Assembly (NCBI RefSeq): GCF_029109325.1
Contig: NZ_JAQKQJ010000007.1
Span: 124,001-188,000 of the forward strand
DNA: 64,000 bases
Source of the DNA: Nodosilinea sp. PGN35
Lineage (GTDB): Bacteria; Cyanobacteriota; Cyanobacteriia; Phormidesmidales; Phormidesmidaceae
Reading direction: 5' to 3'
In this document: one piece after another, positions 26,418-35,782 of the stretch
How positions within the stretch are numbered: position 1 is the first letter of the stretch
How the letters are laid out: each line of letters starts with the position of its first letter
Program-made: the position numbers and the translations under genes
The notes under the pieces: model-generated
Databases searched by the model: none
What the model was told of the DNA's origin: nothing
Seen by the model: the letters and a program-made list of their open reading frames with translations, nothing else

Positions 26418-26481
26418 GGTATACGGTCTACGGCTCGCCTTGAACCTGAAACCTTGAACCTGAAACCTTGAACCGTATACC
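26418..26481 (+). repeat. heptanucleotide array bracketed by a 10-bp inverted repeat
   Basis: Five heptamers alternate between CCTTGAA and CCTGAAA (26438-26472). They lie inside perfect 10-bp arms GGTATACGGT (26418-26427) and ACCGTATACC (26472-26481), so the transcript would form a stem with the array in the loop. The rest of 26364-26640 holds no gene. Confidence 0.85.
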
Positions 26482-26640
26482 CCACTGACCCGTCATCTTT
26501 AGCTTGGCAATCTACTAGTAGTCAGTCAAGTTCAATGTGATGGGTTAACGGGTTGACGGTCTATGGAAAACGCTTCACGGTAAGCGGTTTAAGGCGAGCC
26601 GTGAACCGTTTTCCCTGAGTCCCATTTCCCGTCATTGTTT

Positions 26641-28131
26641 TTATGACTGAACACCCGCCGAGGCGGCCTGCAATGGATTGAGGAAATCTGCAACCCCGGT
26701 CTCAACGCCTGAGAATAGGCCCCCGAATGGAACTGAAGCGATGGCCCCCGCCCCGGCAAAAGCTCCCGCGCTCGGGCCAGCCAGCTCGGCTGAAACTGCG
26801 CTATCGCTAGACTGCAAGTACCCCGCCGCCACCAGGTTTGTCTGAAATACATCCGCCAGCAGCCCGTGCACCGCAGTGGTGGGGTGCTGCTGATCCCACC
26901 AGAAGTAGCCGGGGTCGTCGAGCAGCCCCTGGTTGAGCAGGGGGTCGGTGACGTTGGTAAAGCCAAACTCCGCCGGAGCGGCAATGATTTCGTTGGTCAA
27001 CCCAAACAGATCTACCGGAATGATGTTGATGGGCAGGGTTTGCTCCAGGGCTGTTAGCGCACTGGCCAGGCCCTGGTTAAACCCCAGGCTCAGCGCCGTA
27101 GCCTGCTGACTGGTGCCATCGGTCATGGTGCGGGGGGTGAGGCCCAGGTTGGGCAAGTTGGGCACTAAAAAGGTGTCTGCCCCCCGCGCCGCCAGGCTGC
27201 CAATTGCCGTGGCAATATTCTGCACGGAGTTGGCCAAAAAGGCCGGAATGGCGGCGGGGTCGCTGGGCAGGTTAAACAGGTCATTGGCCCCGGCCCACAC
27301 CACGTAGAGGCCGTCGGGGTTGGCTGCCCCCTCGCCCAGTCCGCTGAGGTAGTCATCCACCTGGTTGAGCAGCCCCGGCAGGTTGGGGTCGGTACCCGTG
27401 AGTTGGCCAAGCAGGGTGTCGAGGCCGTTGTCGCGCCCCGTAGTGGCACCCCCCAGGGCAAAATTTTGCACCTGGGCAGGCTCAAAGCCGATGTCATTCA
27501 CCAAATAATCTGCCCAGATATCGCCATTGGAGAAGCGCCCCAAAGAATAGGGAAAGGGCGGAAAAAAGCCCGTCAGCCCAAACAGGTTGCCGGGATCTGA
27601 CAGGCTGTCGCCGAAGATGGTCAGGCTGTTGAAGCTTGGCACCAGCGCCTGGGTTGAAAAGCTCTCAGGCGTCAGGCTGGTGGCCTCCACATTGAGCAGA
27701 ATGACGCTGGGCTCTGGCTGGTTGAGGTAGCGCAGGGTGGTGTTGGCCCCCTGCTGGGCGATCGCAATCTGCCCTAGGCTCAAGCCACCTTGCAGCAAAA
27801 ACCGATCGACTCCAGGGGTAAAGTCCACCACGGTATCGGTTCGACCGTCGTTTCTCAGCACAAAGGTATCTTGCCCCGGCCCGCCAAAGAGACGATTTTG
27901 GCCCAGGCCACCGTCTAACACGTCGTTGCCCGCTCCGCCAAAGAGGCGATCGTTGCCCCCACCGCCAAACAGCTGGTTGTCACCCCCCAGGCCGATCAAA
28001 ATCTCGTTGTCGTCTCCCCCGCTGAGCCTGTCATCGCCAAATCCTCCCAGCAGAACGGTGCTACCAAACAGGTTGATGGGGCCAATCAAGGCAGAAATTG
28101 GGCTAAAAAAAGACAATATCAGCGATTCCAT
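26641..28131 (-). CDS. RTX-repeat GDSL/SGNH esterase
   Basis: 496 residues; AGGAGG five bases before the ATG at 28131 fixes the start. Residues about 30-95 carry hemolysin-type Ca2+-binding nonapeptides (GGDDNEILIG, GGGGNDRLFGG, GGAGNDVLDGG), then a linker. The GDSL hydrolase follows: block I IFGDSLSDPGN (Ser about 176), block III with GAND, and the C-terminal Asp-x-x-His DQQHPT. Such enzymes hydrolyse lipids or esters; RTX repeats usually mean type I secretion and calcium-dependent folding outside the cell. The order is unusual because the RTX block is at the N-terminus, whereas type I signals are C-terminal. No signal peptide or transporter gene is nearby. Confidence 0.88.
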   Translation of the reverse strand: MESLILSFFSPISALIGPINLFGSTVLLGGFGDDRLSGGDDNEILIGLGGDNQLFGGGGNDRLFGGAGNDVLDGGLGQNRLFGGPGQDTFVLRNDGRTDTVVDFTPGVDRFLLQGGLSLGQIAIAQQGANTTLRYLNQPEPSVILLNVEATSLTPESFSTQALVPSFNSLTIFGDSLSDPGNLFGLTGFFPPFPYSLGRFSNGDIWADYLVNDIGFEPAQVQNFALGGATTGRDNGLDTLLGQLTGTDPNLPGLLNQVDDYLSGLGEGAANPDGLYVVWAGANDLFNLPSDPAAIPAFLANSVQNIATAIGSLAARGADTFLVPNLPNLGLTPRTMTDGTSQQATALSLGFNQGLASALTALEQTLPINIIPVDLFGLTNEIIAAPAEFGFTNVTDPLLNQGLLDDPGYFWWDQQHPTTAVHGLLADVFQTNLVAAGYLQSSDSAVSAELAGPSAGAFAGAGAIASVPFGGLFSGVETGVADFLNPLQAASAGVQS

Positions 28132-28200
28132 AATGCCTCCTGGCAAAAAATAGGCTGATAAAAACTATGCTCAGCATAGCGAACGCTAAATTCTTCTCAC

Positions 28201-29103
28201 TCACACTTTGGGCTGACTCAGCACCACATTTACGCCCAGCAAAATCAGCCCCATACTGGCCACCATGGGGCCCGTTAGTGGCTCCCGAAAAAAGAGCCAG
28301 GCCAGCGCCGCCACGAAGATTGGCACCAGACTGTAGACTACGCTGGCGGTGCGAGTGGGGCCAACTTGCCGAATGCTGAGGTTAAACAGCAGGTAGGCGA
28401 CCCCAGAGGCCGCCATGCCCATGTAGACAATGGCGAGGAGCGAGGGCCAGGAGATGAGGGTGAGCTGCTGCCACCAGCGCTCGGCGATCGCCAGCCCCAG
28501 CAGCTGCCCCACCCCGGCCACGGCGGCGTAGAACGTAATGGTCAGCCCCGAGTAGCGCTGGCTCAGCTGCTTAATAATTAAGGAATACACCACCCAGCAC
28601 AGCACGGCGCACAGCATCAGCCCGTCGCCCCGGTTGAGGTCGAGCCCAAGCAGGGTCGTTAGATTGCCCCGAGTCAGCAGTGTCAGCACCCCCAGCAGCG
28701 CCACCGCAATGCCTGCGTACTGGCGGCGGGTCAGCCGCTCGCCGATGAACAGCGCCGCCATCACCCCGGTCACCACCGGGTTAAAGGCGTTGATAATGGC
28801 GGTGTTGGCCGTGGCCGTGTAGCGCAGGCTGAGGAAGAAAAAATAGTGATAACCCACCACCCCAAACAGCCCCAACAGGGCCATTGCTCCCCAGTCGGCG
28901 CGCTCGACGGTGAGGGCTTTGACTGGGTGAGTACTGCGGGCAATGAACAGGCCTAACACCCCCAGGGCAATGACGTAGCGCAGCAGCGACGTAGTCAGCG
29001 GCCCCAGCTCGACGGTGGTGTACTTGCCCGCTACGAAGCTGCCCGCAAAGAGCAAGCTGGTGAGCACAGGCAGCAGCACTCTGAGATTTTGAAAACCGGT
29101 CAT
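28201..29103 (-). CDS. EamA/DMT-superfamily transporter
   Basis: 300 residues with ten hydrophobic helices arranged as two EamA repeats, each about 140 residues (LLFAGSFVAGKYT in the first, GDGLMLCAVLCWVVYSLIIKQLS in the second). The AAAGGA box before the ATG at 29103 (MTGFQNLRVLLPV) supports this start over a longer frame. DMT permeases usually export metabolites such as amino acids or purines; the substrate is unknown. The gene is alone between the RTX esterase and the groE operon. Confidence 0.88.
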   Translation of the reverse strand: MTGFQNLRVLLPVLTSLLFAGSFVAGKYTTVELGPLTTSLLRYVIALGVLGLFIARSTHPVKALTVERADWGAMALLGLFGVVGYHYFFFLSLRYTATANTAIINAFNPVVTGVMAALFIGERLTRRQYAGIAVALLGVLTLLTRGNLTTLLGLDLNRGDGLMLCAVLCWVVYSLIIKQLSQRYSGLTITFYAAVAGVGQLLGLAIAERWWQQLTLISWPSLLAIVYMGMAASGVAYLLFNLSIRQVGPTRTASVVYSLVPIFVAALAWLFFREPLTGPMVASMGLILLGVNVVLSQPKV

Positions 29104-29321
29104 TGCGATCCTTTCAATCCTGTAAACAATTTGCAATTCGGGACAGACCCAGGCAGACACCCATGTTCGGGCCGATACATAGGTCTGCCCCTGCCCATCT
29201 CCCATCTCCCCCTCCCCAACTCAAAACTTAAAACTCAAACCTTTCCCACCCCATCGTCCTCATTTCAGTTCGGGAACCCGTACAGGTCTTTGCGTTGCGA
29301 TCGCCCCCCTGCCGTCGTAAA

Positions 29322-29348
29322 TTAGCACTCGGAGCTTGCGAGTGCTAA
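29322..29348 (+). promoter_or_regulatory. CIRCE element (HrcA operator)
   Basis: TTAGCACTC, a nine-base spacer, then GAGTGCTAA: a perfect CIRCE inverted repeat 100 bp upstream of groES. HrcA repressor binds this site and controls groESL in cyanobacteria and many other bacteria. The rest of 29104-29448 is promoter and leader. Confidence 0.97.
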
Positions 29349-29448
29349 GCTCTAACAGACTGTGTAGTGAAACCTGTGTAGTGCGTCCAAGCGGGGCAGA
29401 GACATTCCCCCAGGCGCTGTCTTAATAGCAAATCCGGAGAAGCATTGT

Positions 29449-29760
29449 ATGGCAGCTATCACTTTGGCGGCATCTAGCGTTAAGCCCCTAGCCGATCGAG
29501 TTTTGATTAAAGTAAGTGCGTCCGAAGAGACCACCGCTGGCGGCATTCTGCTACCTGACACCGCCAAGGAAAAGCCTCAGGTGGGCGAGATTACCGCCGT
29601 CGGCCCCGGCAAAACCGACGACAAAGGCTCCCGCCAGGCGCTGGAGGTCAAAGTTGGCGACAAGGTGCTCTACTCCAAGTACGCCGGTACCGACATCAAG
29701 CTGGGCGGCGACGAGTTTGTGCTGCTGTCTGAGAAAGACATCCTCGCCGTGCTGGGCTAG
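29449..29760 (+). CDS. groES: co-chaperonin GroES
   Basis: 103 residues. Diagnostic features are [25 protein letters not shown] (mobile loop [12 protein letters not shown]) and [33 protein letters not shown]. GroES caps the GroEL cavity in the folding cycle. It is the first gene of the groESL operon, controlled by the CIRCE site upstream; CGGAGAAG before the ATG is the ribosome site. A short hairpin (GGTGGGC/GCCCACC, 29801-29817) sits in the 191-bp groES-groEL gap. Confidence 0.98.
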   Translation: MAAITLAASSVKPLADRVLIKVSASEETTAGGILLPDTAKEKPQVGEITAVGPGKTDDKGSRQALEVKVGDKVLYSKYAGTDIKLGGDEFVLLSEKDILAVLG

Positions 29761-29800
29761 GCCAATTTTGGATTTTATATTTGGGATTTTGGCCGCGTAG

Positions 29801-29817
29801 GGTGGGCACGGCCCACC
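29801..29817 (+). other. hairpin in the groES-groEL spacer
   Basis: A 7-bp perfect stem GGTGGGC / GCCCACC with a three-base loop, without a T-tract after it. It could be a processing or mRNA-stability element that adjusts the GroES to GroEL ratio (inference). Confidence 0.5.
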
Positions 29818-29951
29818 ATTACTTGTTCTAACGGCGAGGCCATTGGGTTCGATGGGTTCCCTTGCTCAAGCGCCAGAATCTCTTTCCGCTGCCTTCTAAC
29901 TGATATCTTCCCATTCACTCCTAACTCTTCTTCTCGGAGAAATTCGATTCT

Positions 29952-31583
29952 ATGGCTAAGCGCATTGTCTACAACGAAAACGCCCGTCGCGCCCTCGAAA
30001 AGGGCATGGACATTCTGACCGAGGCCGTGGCCGTCACCCTCGGCCCCAAGGGCCGCAACGTGGTGCTCGAAAAGAAATTTGGTGCCCCCCAGATTGTCAA
30101 CGACGGCGTCACCATCGCTAAGGAAATTGAGCTCGAAGACAACATCGAGAACACTGGCGTGGCTCTGATTCGGCAGGCCGCGTCTAAGACCAACGATGCC
30201 GCGGGCGACGGCACCACCACCGCCACCGTGCTGGCCCATGCGATCGTTAAAGAAGGGCTGCGCAACGTCGCCGCTGGGGCCAACGCCATTTCGCTGAAGC
30301 GCGGTATCGACAAAGCCACCGCCTTCCTGGTTGAGAAAATTGCTGAGCATGCCCGGCCCGTAGAAGACTCCAAGTCCATTGCTCAGGTGGGTTCTATTTC
30401 CGCTGGCAACGACGAAGAAGTGGGTGCCATGATCGCCGAGGCCATGGAGAAGGTGGGCCGCGAAGGCGTCATCTCCCTGGAAGAGGGCAAGTCGATGACC
30501 ACTGAACTGGAGGTCACCGAAGGGATGCGCTTTGACAAGGGCTATGTCTCTCCCTACTTCGTCACCGACACCGAGCGCATGGAAGCGGTGCTCGATGAGC
30601 CCTACATTTTGATCACCGACAAGAAAATTGCCCTGGTGCAGGATCTGGTGCCCGTGCTGGAGCAGGTGGCCCGCTCCGGTCGTCCCCTGATCATCATCGC
30701 CGAAGACATCGAGAAAGAGGCCCTGGCCACCCTGGTGGTCAACCGCCTGCGCGGTGTGCTGAACGTGGCGGCGGTGAAAGCGCCTGGCTTCGGCGATCGC
30801 CGCAAGGCCATGCTCGAAGACATCGCCGTACTGACCGGCGGCCAGGTGATCTCTGAAGACACCGGCCTCAAGCTCGACAACACCAAGCTCGACATGCTGG
30901 GTCAGGCCCGCCGCCTCACCATCACCAAAGACACCACCACCATCGTCGCCGAGGGCAACGAGCAGGATGTCAAGGCCCGCTGCGAGCAGATTCGCCGCCA
31001 GATCGAGGAGACCGACTCCACCTACGACAAAGAGAAGCTGCAAGAGCGCCTGGCCAAGCTCTCCGGCGGTGTGGCCGTAATCAAAGTCGGGGCCGCCACC
31101 GAAACCGAGATGAAAGACCGCAAGCTGCGCCTGGAAGACGCCATCAACGCCACCAAAGCGGCAGTGGAAGAGGGCATCGTCCCCGGCGGCGGCACCACCC
31201 TGGCCCACCTAGTGCCCGGTCTGATCGAGTGGGTTGACGGCAACCTCACCGCCGAGGAGCACACTGGCGCTACCATCGTCGCCCGCGCCCTGGCCGCACC
31301 CCTAATGCGCATCGCCGAGAACGCCGGTCAAAACGGCGCGGTGATCGCCGAGCGCGTCAAAGAGAAGGACTTCAACGTGGGCTACAACGCCGCCAACGGT
31401 GAGTTTGTCGATATGTTTGACGCCGGTATCGTTGACCCCGCCAAGGTGACCCGCTCTGCCCTGCAGAATGCCGCCTCCATCGCCGGTATGGTGCTGACCA
31501 CCGAGTGCATTGTGGTCGATCTGCCCGAACCCAAGGAAGGTGCTCCCGCAGGCGCTGGCATGGGCGGCGACTTCGACTACTAA
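29952..31583 (+). CDS. groEL: chaperonin GroEL
   Basis: 543 residues with the canonical chaperonin blocks: [20 protein letters not shown]-site [14 protein letters not shown], apical [34 protein letters not shown], and [13 protein letters not shown]. The C-terminus ends [14 protein letters not shown], with a short Gly/Met-containing tail. As the groES-linked copy it should be GroEL1, the HrcA-controlled copy; a second unlinked groEL2 is common in cyanobacteria. The operon ends at a strong bidirectional hairpin (31661-31703). Confidence 0.98.
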   Translation: MAKRIVYNENARRALEKGMDILTEAVAVTLGPKGRNVVLEKKFGAPQIVNDGVTIAKEIELEDNIENTGVALIRQAASKTNDAAGDGTTTATVLAHAIVKEGLRNVAAGANAISLKRGIDKATAFLVEKIAEHARPVEDSKSIAQVGSISAGNDEEVGAMIAEAMEKVGREGVISLEEGKSMTTELEVTEGMRFDKGYVSPYFVTDTERMEAVLDEPYILITDKKIALVQDLVPVLEQVARSGRPLIIIAEDIEKEALATLVVNRLRGVLNVAAVKAPGFGDRRKAMLEDIAVLTGGQVISEDTGLKLDNTKLDMLGQARRLTITKDTTTIVAEGNEQDVKARCEQIRRQIEETDSTYDKEKLQERLAKLSGGVAVIKVGAATETEMKDRKLRLEDAINATKAAVEEGIVPGGGTTLAHLVPGLIEWVDGNLTAEEHTGATIVARALAAPLMRIAENAGQNGAVIAERVKEKDFNVGYNAANGEFVDMFDAGIVDPAKVTRSALQNAASIAGMVLTTECIVVDLPEPKEGAPAGAGMGGDFDY

Positions 31584-31660
31584 GCTAAGCCAAGGGTTTA
31601 GCTGCCGGGTCGCGCCATAACCTGGGTTTATGACCTGCGCCAATTGGGCTGCTAGCCCAA

Positions 31661-31703
31661 CAACACAAAAGCCGCCCTGAAACTCAGGGCGGCTTTTGTG
31701 TTG
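31661..31703. terminator. strong bidirectional terminator after groEL
   Basis: A 20-bp perfect stem (CAACACAAAAGCCGCCCTGA paired with its complement) around the loop AAC, with A-rich and T-rich edges, so it can work in both directions. It lies 78 bp past the groEL stop. Confidence 0.95.
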
Positions 31704-31862
31704 CCCAGGCGCAATACAAGGTTATTTCTTTGGATAGAGAGACAGATTTGGCTTGGGAATACGACTCTTAATAAACGGGCTGAATCAACGCCAATTCACT
31801 ATTTGAGCAACACCTACGGCCAGGCATACCTGCCTGGCTCTCTTTATGCTAAAGGCGGCATT

Positions 31863-34001
31863 ATGTTTCTCTTTTTGGTAGAACCGGTCTCAGAAACATT
31901 AAAAGAACCGATTACAACCTTTGTGCTCTTGCTGGCGATCGTGCTGGTCACACCGCCTATTTTTGAACGGTTTAGGCTGCCCGGATTGGTAGGGCTATTG
32001 ATGGCTGGGGTCTTGTTTGGCGGCAGTGGCTTAGGGTGGCTCAGCGCAGACACTGACACCATGAGGCTGTTTTCAGAAATTGGCAAAATCTATTTGATGT
32101 TTGTGGCCGGTCTTGAAATCGACATGGCCCTGTTTGAAAAAACGCGCGATCGCTCCCTCGGGTTTGGGGCTCTGACCTTTGCAATCCCTATGCTGGGCGG
32201 CATTGCCGTTGGGCTATTCTTTGGCTTTGGCTGGCTGGCGGCGGTTTTAATTGGCTCGCTGCTGGCCTCTCACACGCTGCTGGCCTATCCCATTGTGCAG
32301 CGGTTGGGCATTGTGAATAATGAAGCGGTAACGGTCACCGTTGGGGCCACAATCTTCACCGATATTGGCTCGCTGCTGGTGCTGGCCATCTGCCTGGGCA
32401 TCAATCAGGGAGACTTTTCAACGCTAAAATTGGCCACCCTGCTGGGGTCACTCAGCGTCTATACGATCGCCGTTTTAGTGGGTCTCAAACAGCTCAGCAG
32501 GCTGTTCTTCAGCAAAACCGGAAAGGACGAGGGCAACCAGTTTTTATTTGTGATGCTGTCGGTGTTTCTCTGCGCCCTGGGAGCACAGCTGATTGGGGTA
32601 GAAAACATCATTGGTGCCTTTCTGGCAGGGCTGGCCATCAACAGCGTTATTGGCGATGGCCCAGTCAAAGAAAAAACAGAATTCTTGGGCAGCGTTTTGT
32701 TTATTCCCATGTTTTTTGTGGCCATGGGGCTGCTGCTCGATCTCAATGCCTTTGGTGATATTCTGCGATCGATCGAGCTGCCTTTGATTATTGTCGGCAT
32801 GCTGTTGCTCACCAAGGGCCTGGCCTCTCTGGGGGCTCGTCTGCTCTACGGCTATAGCTGGCCTGAGACCTGGACGATGTGGTCGCTGTCAATTCCGCAG
32901 GTGGCGGCGACTCTGGCGGCGGCGCTGGTGGGTTATGAAGCCGAAATTATCAATTCCCAGGTGTTTAACAGCGTCATTTTGCTGATGCTGGTGACGGCTA
33001 TTTTAGGCCCGCTGGTTACCACTACAGCCGGCAGACGTCTCGTCGCAGTGGATACGCTAACCGAAACCGAAGTGCTCGATTGGCTGCCCCTGCCGAGTGA
33101 AATTCCAGCGTCATTTACGGTGGTGGTGCCGGTCTATAACCCCAACACCGAGCAGTGGTTGCTGGAGCTGGCGGCGGGGGTGGCCAGCCATGAGAACGGT
33201 CGGGTGATTCCCCTGGCGGTGGCCCTGGCTCAGCCTCAGATGGATTCACCGCAGCTGGCTCGGGCCGTAGCCCACAGCCGCCAGCGGTTAGAGTCTGCCG
33301 AGGCCATTAGCGCTGCCCTAGAGGCCAAGATCGACCCCAGGCTGAGAATTGACTACAACGTGGCCCAGGGCATTTCTCACCTCAGTCGCGAAGAAAATGC
33401 CAACCTAATTTTGCTGGGCATGGGGCGGCGATCGCGCCTGGGCACCCGCCTGTTTAGCAACATTCAAGACAATATTTTGTGGTCAGCCCACTGCCCGGTG
33501 GTGGTGGCCCGTCTGCTCAATTCGCCAACGGTCTGCAAAACCATTCTGCTGCCCATCGAAACCCCTTCCCCGGCTGCCCTGCGCACTCTGCGCTTTGCCC
33601 AAGTGCTGGCCAGCACCTACCAGGCCAAAATTACGCTGCTGCATGTGTACAGCCCTCGGGCTTCAGAACTCCAGCGCAGCCGACTGACCAAGCAGCTCAA
33701 TCTGTTGGTCAGTCGGTTTCCCACTGCCGATATTGATATCGACATTTGCCTGGTCGCGGGGGACAACGTGGTGTCTACCATCGTTAAAACGGCCTCCCAG
33801 TACGATGTCGTCATGCTGCGGCTCCAGCGTCGTCGCGTTGGCAATGGGCTCACCGTCGGAGCCCGCACCACCTCCCTGGTGGATCAGCTGACGGGCTCAG
33901 TCATTCTGGTGGGTGAACCCCATCCCCAGCGCAGCGATCGCCCGATTCGCTCCAAGCGAGGTGCCTTCAAATTCAACGCTAAACTCCTGGCGTCTTCCTA
34001 G
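31863..34001 (+). CDS. CPA2-family cation/proton antiporter with C-terminal universal-stress-like domain
   Basis: 712 residues from the ATG at 31863 (MFLFLVEPVSETLKEP); a longer open frame from 31698 starts inside the terminator and is rejected. The first ~400 residues form 12-13 helices of the Na_H_Exchanger/CPA2 type (RLPGLVGLLMAGVLFGG, SLLASHTLLAYPIVQRLG, NIIGAFLAGLAINSVIGDGPVKE, SIPQVAATLAAALVGYE). The C-terminal ~280 residues hold two universal-stress-like segments (ENANLILLGMGRRSRLGTRLFSNIQDNIL; TILLPIETPSPAALRTLRFAQVLA), which may bind nucleotide. It probably exchanges Na+ or K+ for H+. Single gene. Confidence 0.9.
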   Translation: MFLFLVEPVSETLKEPITTFVLLLAIVLVTPPIFERFRLPGLVGLLMAGVLFGGSGLGWLSADTDTMRLFSEIGKIYLMFVAGLEIDMALFEKTRDRSLGFGALTFAIPMLGGIAVGLFFGFGWLAAVLIGSLLASHTLLAYPIVQRLGIVNNEAVTVTVGATIFTDIGSLLVLAICLGINQGDFSTLKLATLLGSLSVYTIAVLVGLKQLSRLFFSKTGKDEGNQFLFVMLSVFLCALGAQLIGVENIIGAFLAGLAINSVIGDGPVKEKTEFLGSVLFIPMFFVAMGLLLDLNAFGDILRSIELPLIIVGMLLLTKGLASLGARLLYGYSWPETWTMWSLSIPQVAATLAAALVGYEAEIINSQVFNSVILLMLVTAILGPLVTTTAGRRLVAVDTLTETEVLDWLPLPSEIPASFTVVVPVYNPNTEQWLLELAAGVASHENGRVIPLAVALAQPQMDSPQLARAVAHSRQRLESAEAISAALEAKIDPRLRIDYNVAQGISHLSREENANLILLGMGRRSRLGTRLFSNIQDNILWSAHCPVVVARLLNSPTVCKTILLPIETPSPAALRTLRFAQVLASTYQAKITLLHVYSPRASELQRSRLTKQLNLLVSRFPTADIDIDICLVAGDNVVSTIVKTASQYDVVMLRLQRRRVGNGLTVGARTTSLVDQLTGSVILVGEPHPQRSDRPIRSKRGAFKFNAKLLASS

Positions 34002-34111
34002 CCGAGCCACAGCCAGAACCGCTGGGGCATTCTGGCAGCAGTGGTGCTCGGGAGAGGCCGCAGAGGATGGGCGCAGTCGGGCCTTTGCCCCTGACGGTGG
34101 GGCGCGGAGAA

Positions 34112-34732
34112 TTAGCGGAAATTGCAGGTGGTGCCAGCCCAGAGGTGTTCGATGACAGCATCCGGTGCTGGGGACGACAAAATGCCGAACAGGCTGCCTG
34201 CGGAAAACTCCGTGCCCAGGGTGCTGGCAAACACCTCGACGGTGTAAGCGGCGTCTAGTTCACTGCGGCTTGAGCCAACTCCCACTCCGGCCATGGTGGT
34301 CAGGGCGGCGTCGGGCTCAGGGCGGGCCGACCAGCCGATAAACTCACCGTTGGCCGCGTGCAGCACCAGCCCCCTGGGCCACTGGGTAATGGTCTGTGGG
34401 CCTGAGCCACATTCGCTATTTTCTCCCGACTCGAGGGGCTCGCCCAAAATGCTGGTGACGGCATCTGCGACCAGCTCTATGGCGCTGCCAAACTCGAGGG
34501 TAGTGGTGGAGCCAGTGCGATCGCCCACCAGCTGAAGCCCTTCGCCCGAGAGCGCTAACAACGATTGGACATCGTCGACCTGGTCGCCAGGGGCGGGGTC
34601 AACGGCCCCCGCCGGGGGAGCGGTGTCGTTGGCCGTGGGGGCCTCTGGGGTGCGGGTACAGGCTGCGGTAGTCAGCAGTAAGGCCAGCCCCAGGGGCAGC
34701 AAAGCAGAAAGACGAAGCGCCGGTTTAGACAT
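34112..34732 (-). CDS. probable lipoprotein, unknown function
   Basis: 206 residues. A signal peptide (MSKPALRLSALLPLGLALLL) ends in a lipobox LTTAAC (Cys about 25), followed by a Thr/Pro/Ala-rich linker. The mature part contains GVGVGSSRSELDAAYTVEVF and three more cysteines (SECGSG, TTCNF). No known family is recognised. It converges on the CPA2 antiporter with 110 bp between stops, and is preceded by the leader region of the phosphoribosyltransferase on the other strand. Confidence 0.75.
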   Translation of the reverse strand: MSKPALRLSALLPLGLALLLTTAACTRTPEAPTANDTAPPAGAVDPAPGDQVDDVQSLLALSGEGLQLVGDRTGSTTTLEFGSAIELVADAVTSILGEPLESGENSECGSGPQTITQWPRGLVLHAANGEFIGWSARPEPDAALTTMAGVGVGSSRSELDAAYTVEVFASTLGTEFSAGSLFGILSSPAPDAVIEHLWAGTTCNFR

Positions 34733-35100
34733 AGGCCGTAAAAAGTTGTTTGGAATACAAAAACTGATGCATCCAGCCTACGGTAAATTTTGAAAACAGC
34801 AACGCGGTTTAACAAGCTCGGGGCTGGCGTGACAGTGCCGATGGCATCGGCACGCCCCCCGATCGCATGGCTAAAAATTGGCGGAGGTCAACATTCTGTC
34901 ACGAAACCCGAGTCAGCCAGATTTTCCGATCTAGCATGGAGGTACGTGGATGGACTGTGGGGTGGCACCCCAGACAAAGGGCTGACAGATGCACCCCGCC
35001 CCAGCCCAGGCAGAGCTGCCCACTGGGGCTCAGGGTGGAGAGACGGGCTTTGAGGGACTGGAGTGGCGATCGCACCTCACCCTGCTCTCAGGAGGTAAAC
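34733..35100. other. 368-bp structured intergenic/leader region
   Basis: It contains a perfect 8-bp hairpin GTGCCGAT-GGC-ATCGGCAC (34835-34853) and GC-rich self-complementary words just upstream of the phosphoribosyltransferase (TGGGG/CCCCA near 34960-34980, CAGCTCTGCC-like pairs near 35005-35030). An open frame continues upstream from the downstream gene but looks non-coding. A structured 5' leader or small RNA is possible. Confidence 0.45.
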
Positions 35101-35763
35101 ATGTTCCGTGGAGTTGCCCGAAACACCCGGTTTCACGACCGTGCCGATGCTGGGCGGCAGCTCGCCGTTCGGCTGAGGCACTACGCAAATCGTCCCGAGG
35201 TGGTGGTGCTAGGGCTGCCTCGGGGAGGTGTGCCTGTGGCCTACGAAGTTGCCCAGGCGCTCAACGCATCGCTGGATATCTGCCTGGTGCGCAAACTAGG
35301 GGTACCAGACCAGCCTGAACTGGCCTTCGGCGCGATCGCCTCGGGCGGTGTGCAGGTGCTCAACCGCGACGTGCTTGACGAACGGGCGATTGCTGGGAGT
35401 GCCATTGACGCCGTTGTAGCCCAAGAGTTAAGAGAACTGCAGCGCCGCGATCGCGCCTACCGGGGCGATCGACCGCCGCCTGCGATCGCAGGCCGCGTGG
35501 TAATTCTAGTGGACGACGGTATGGCCACCGGGGCCACCATGCGGGCTGCCATCTCCGTCATTGGCCCCCAAGCCCCCGCCCGACTGATTGTGGCCACGCC
35601 AGTGGCTCCGCCCTCCACCTGTCGTGACCTGAGCCTGGCTGTGGATGAGGTGGTGTGCGTAACCATGCCAGCCAGCCTCCACGCCATCGGATCTTGGTAC
35701 GCCGACTTTTCTCAGACCACCGATGCCGATGTGCGCCATCTGTTAGCGCAGTTCCATGGGTAA
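35101..35763 (+). CDS. phosphoribosyltransferase-domain protein
   Basis: 220 residues, starting at an ATG nine bases after AGGAGG. The PRTase fold is recognised from VVVLGLPRGGVPVAYEVAQAL and the PRPP-binding loop VVILVDDGMATGATM. The hood (MFRGVARNTRFHDRADAGRQLAVRLRHY) is the type found in a large group of stand-alone PRTases often sitting near erythromycin-esterase or dienelactone-hydrolase genes in other bacteria. Substrate unknown; the reaction would transfer a base to or from PRPP. A MITE-like hairpin element starts 20 bp after the stop. Confidence 0.88.
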   Translation: MFRGVARNTRFHDRADAGRQLAVRLRHYANRPEVVVLGLPRGGVPVAYEVAQALNASLDICLVRKLGVPDQPELAFGAIASGGVQVLNRDVLDERAIAGSAIDAVVAQELRELQRRDRAYRGDRPPPAIAGRVVILVDDGMATGATMRAAISVIGPQAPARLIVATPVAPPSTCRDLSLAVDEVVCVTMPASLHAIGSWYADFSQTTDADVRHLLAQFHG

Positions 35764-35782
35764 AGCCAGTTCTTCGACCAAC

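Noticed and set aside
29775..31208. 477-codon open frame antisense to groEL
   Set aside because: Mirror of the groEL codons; composition is Gly/His-rich and unlike a real protein.
31698..31862. longer N-terminus for the CPA2 antiporter
   Set aside because: It begins inside the groEL terminator stem, and its translation shows no membrane or domain pattern.
34867..35100. longer N-terminus for the phosphoribosyltransferase
   Set aside because: The extra 78 residues do not look like protein, and AGGAGG is placed correctly for the ATG at 35101.
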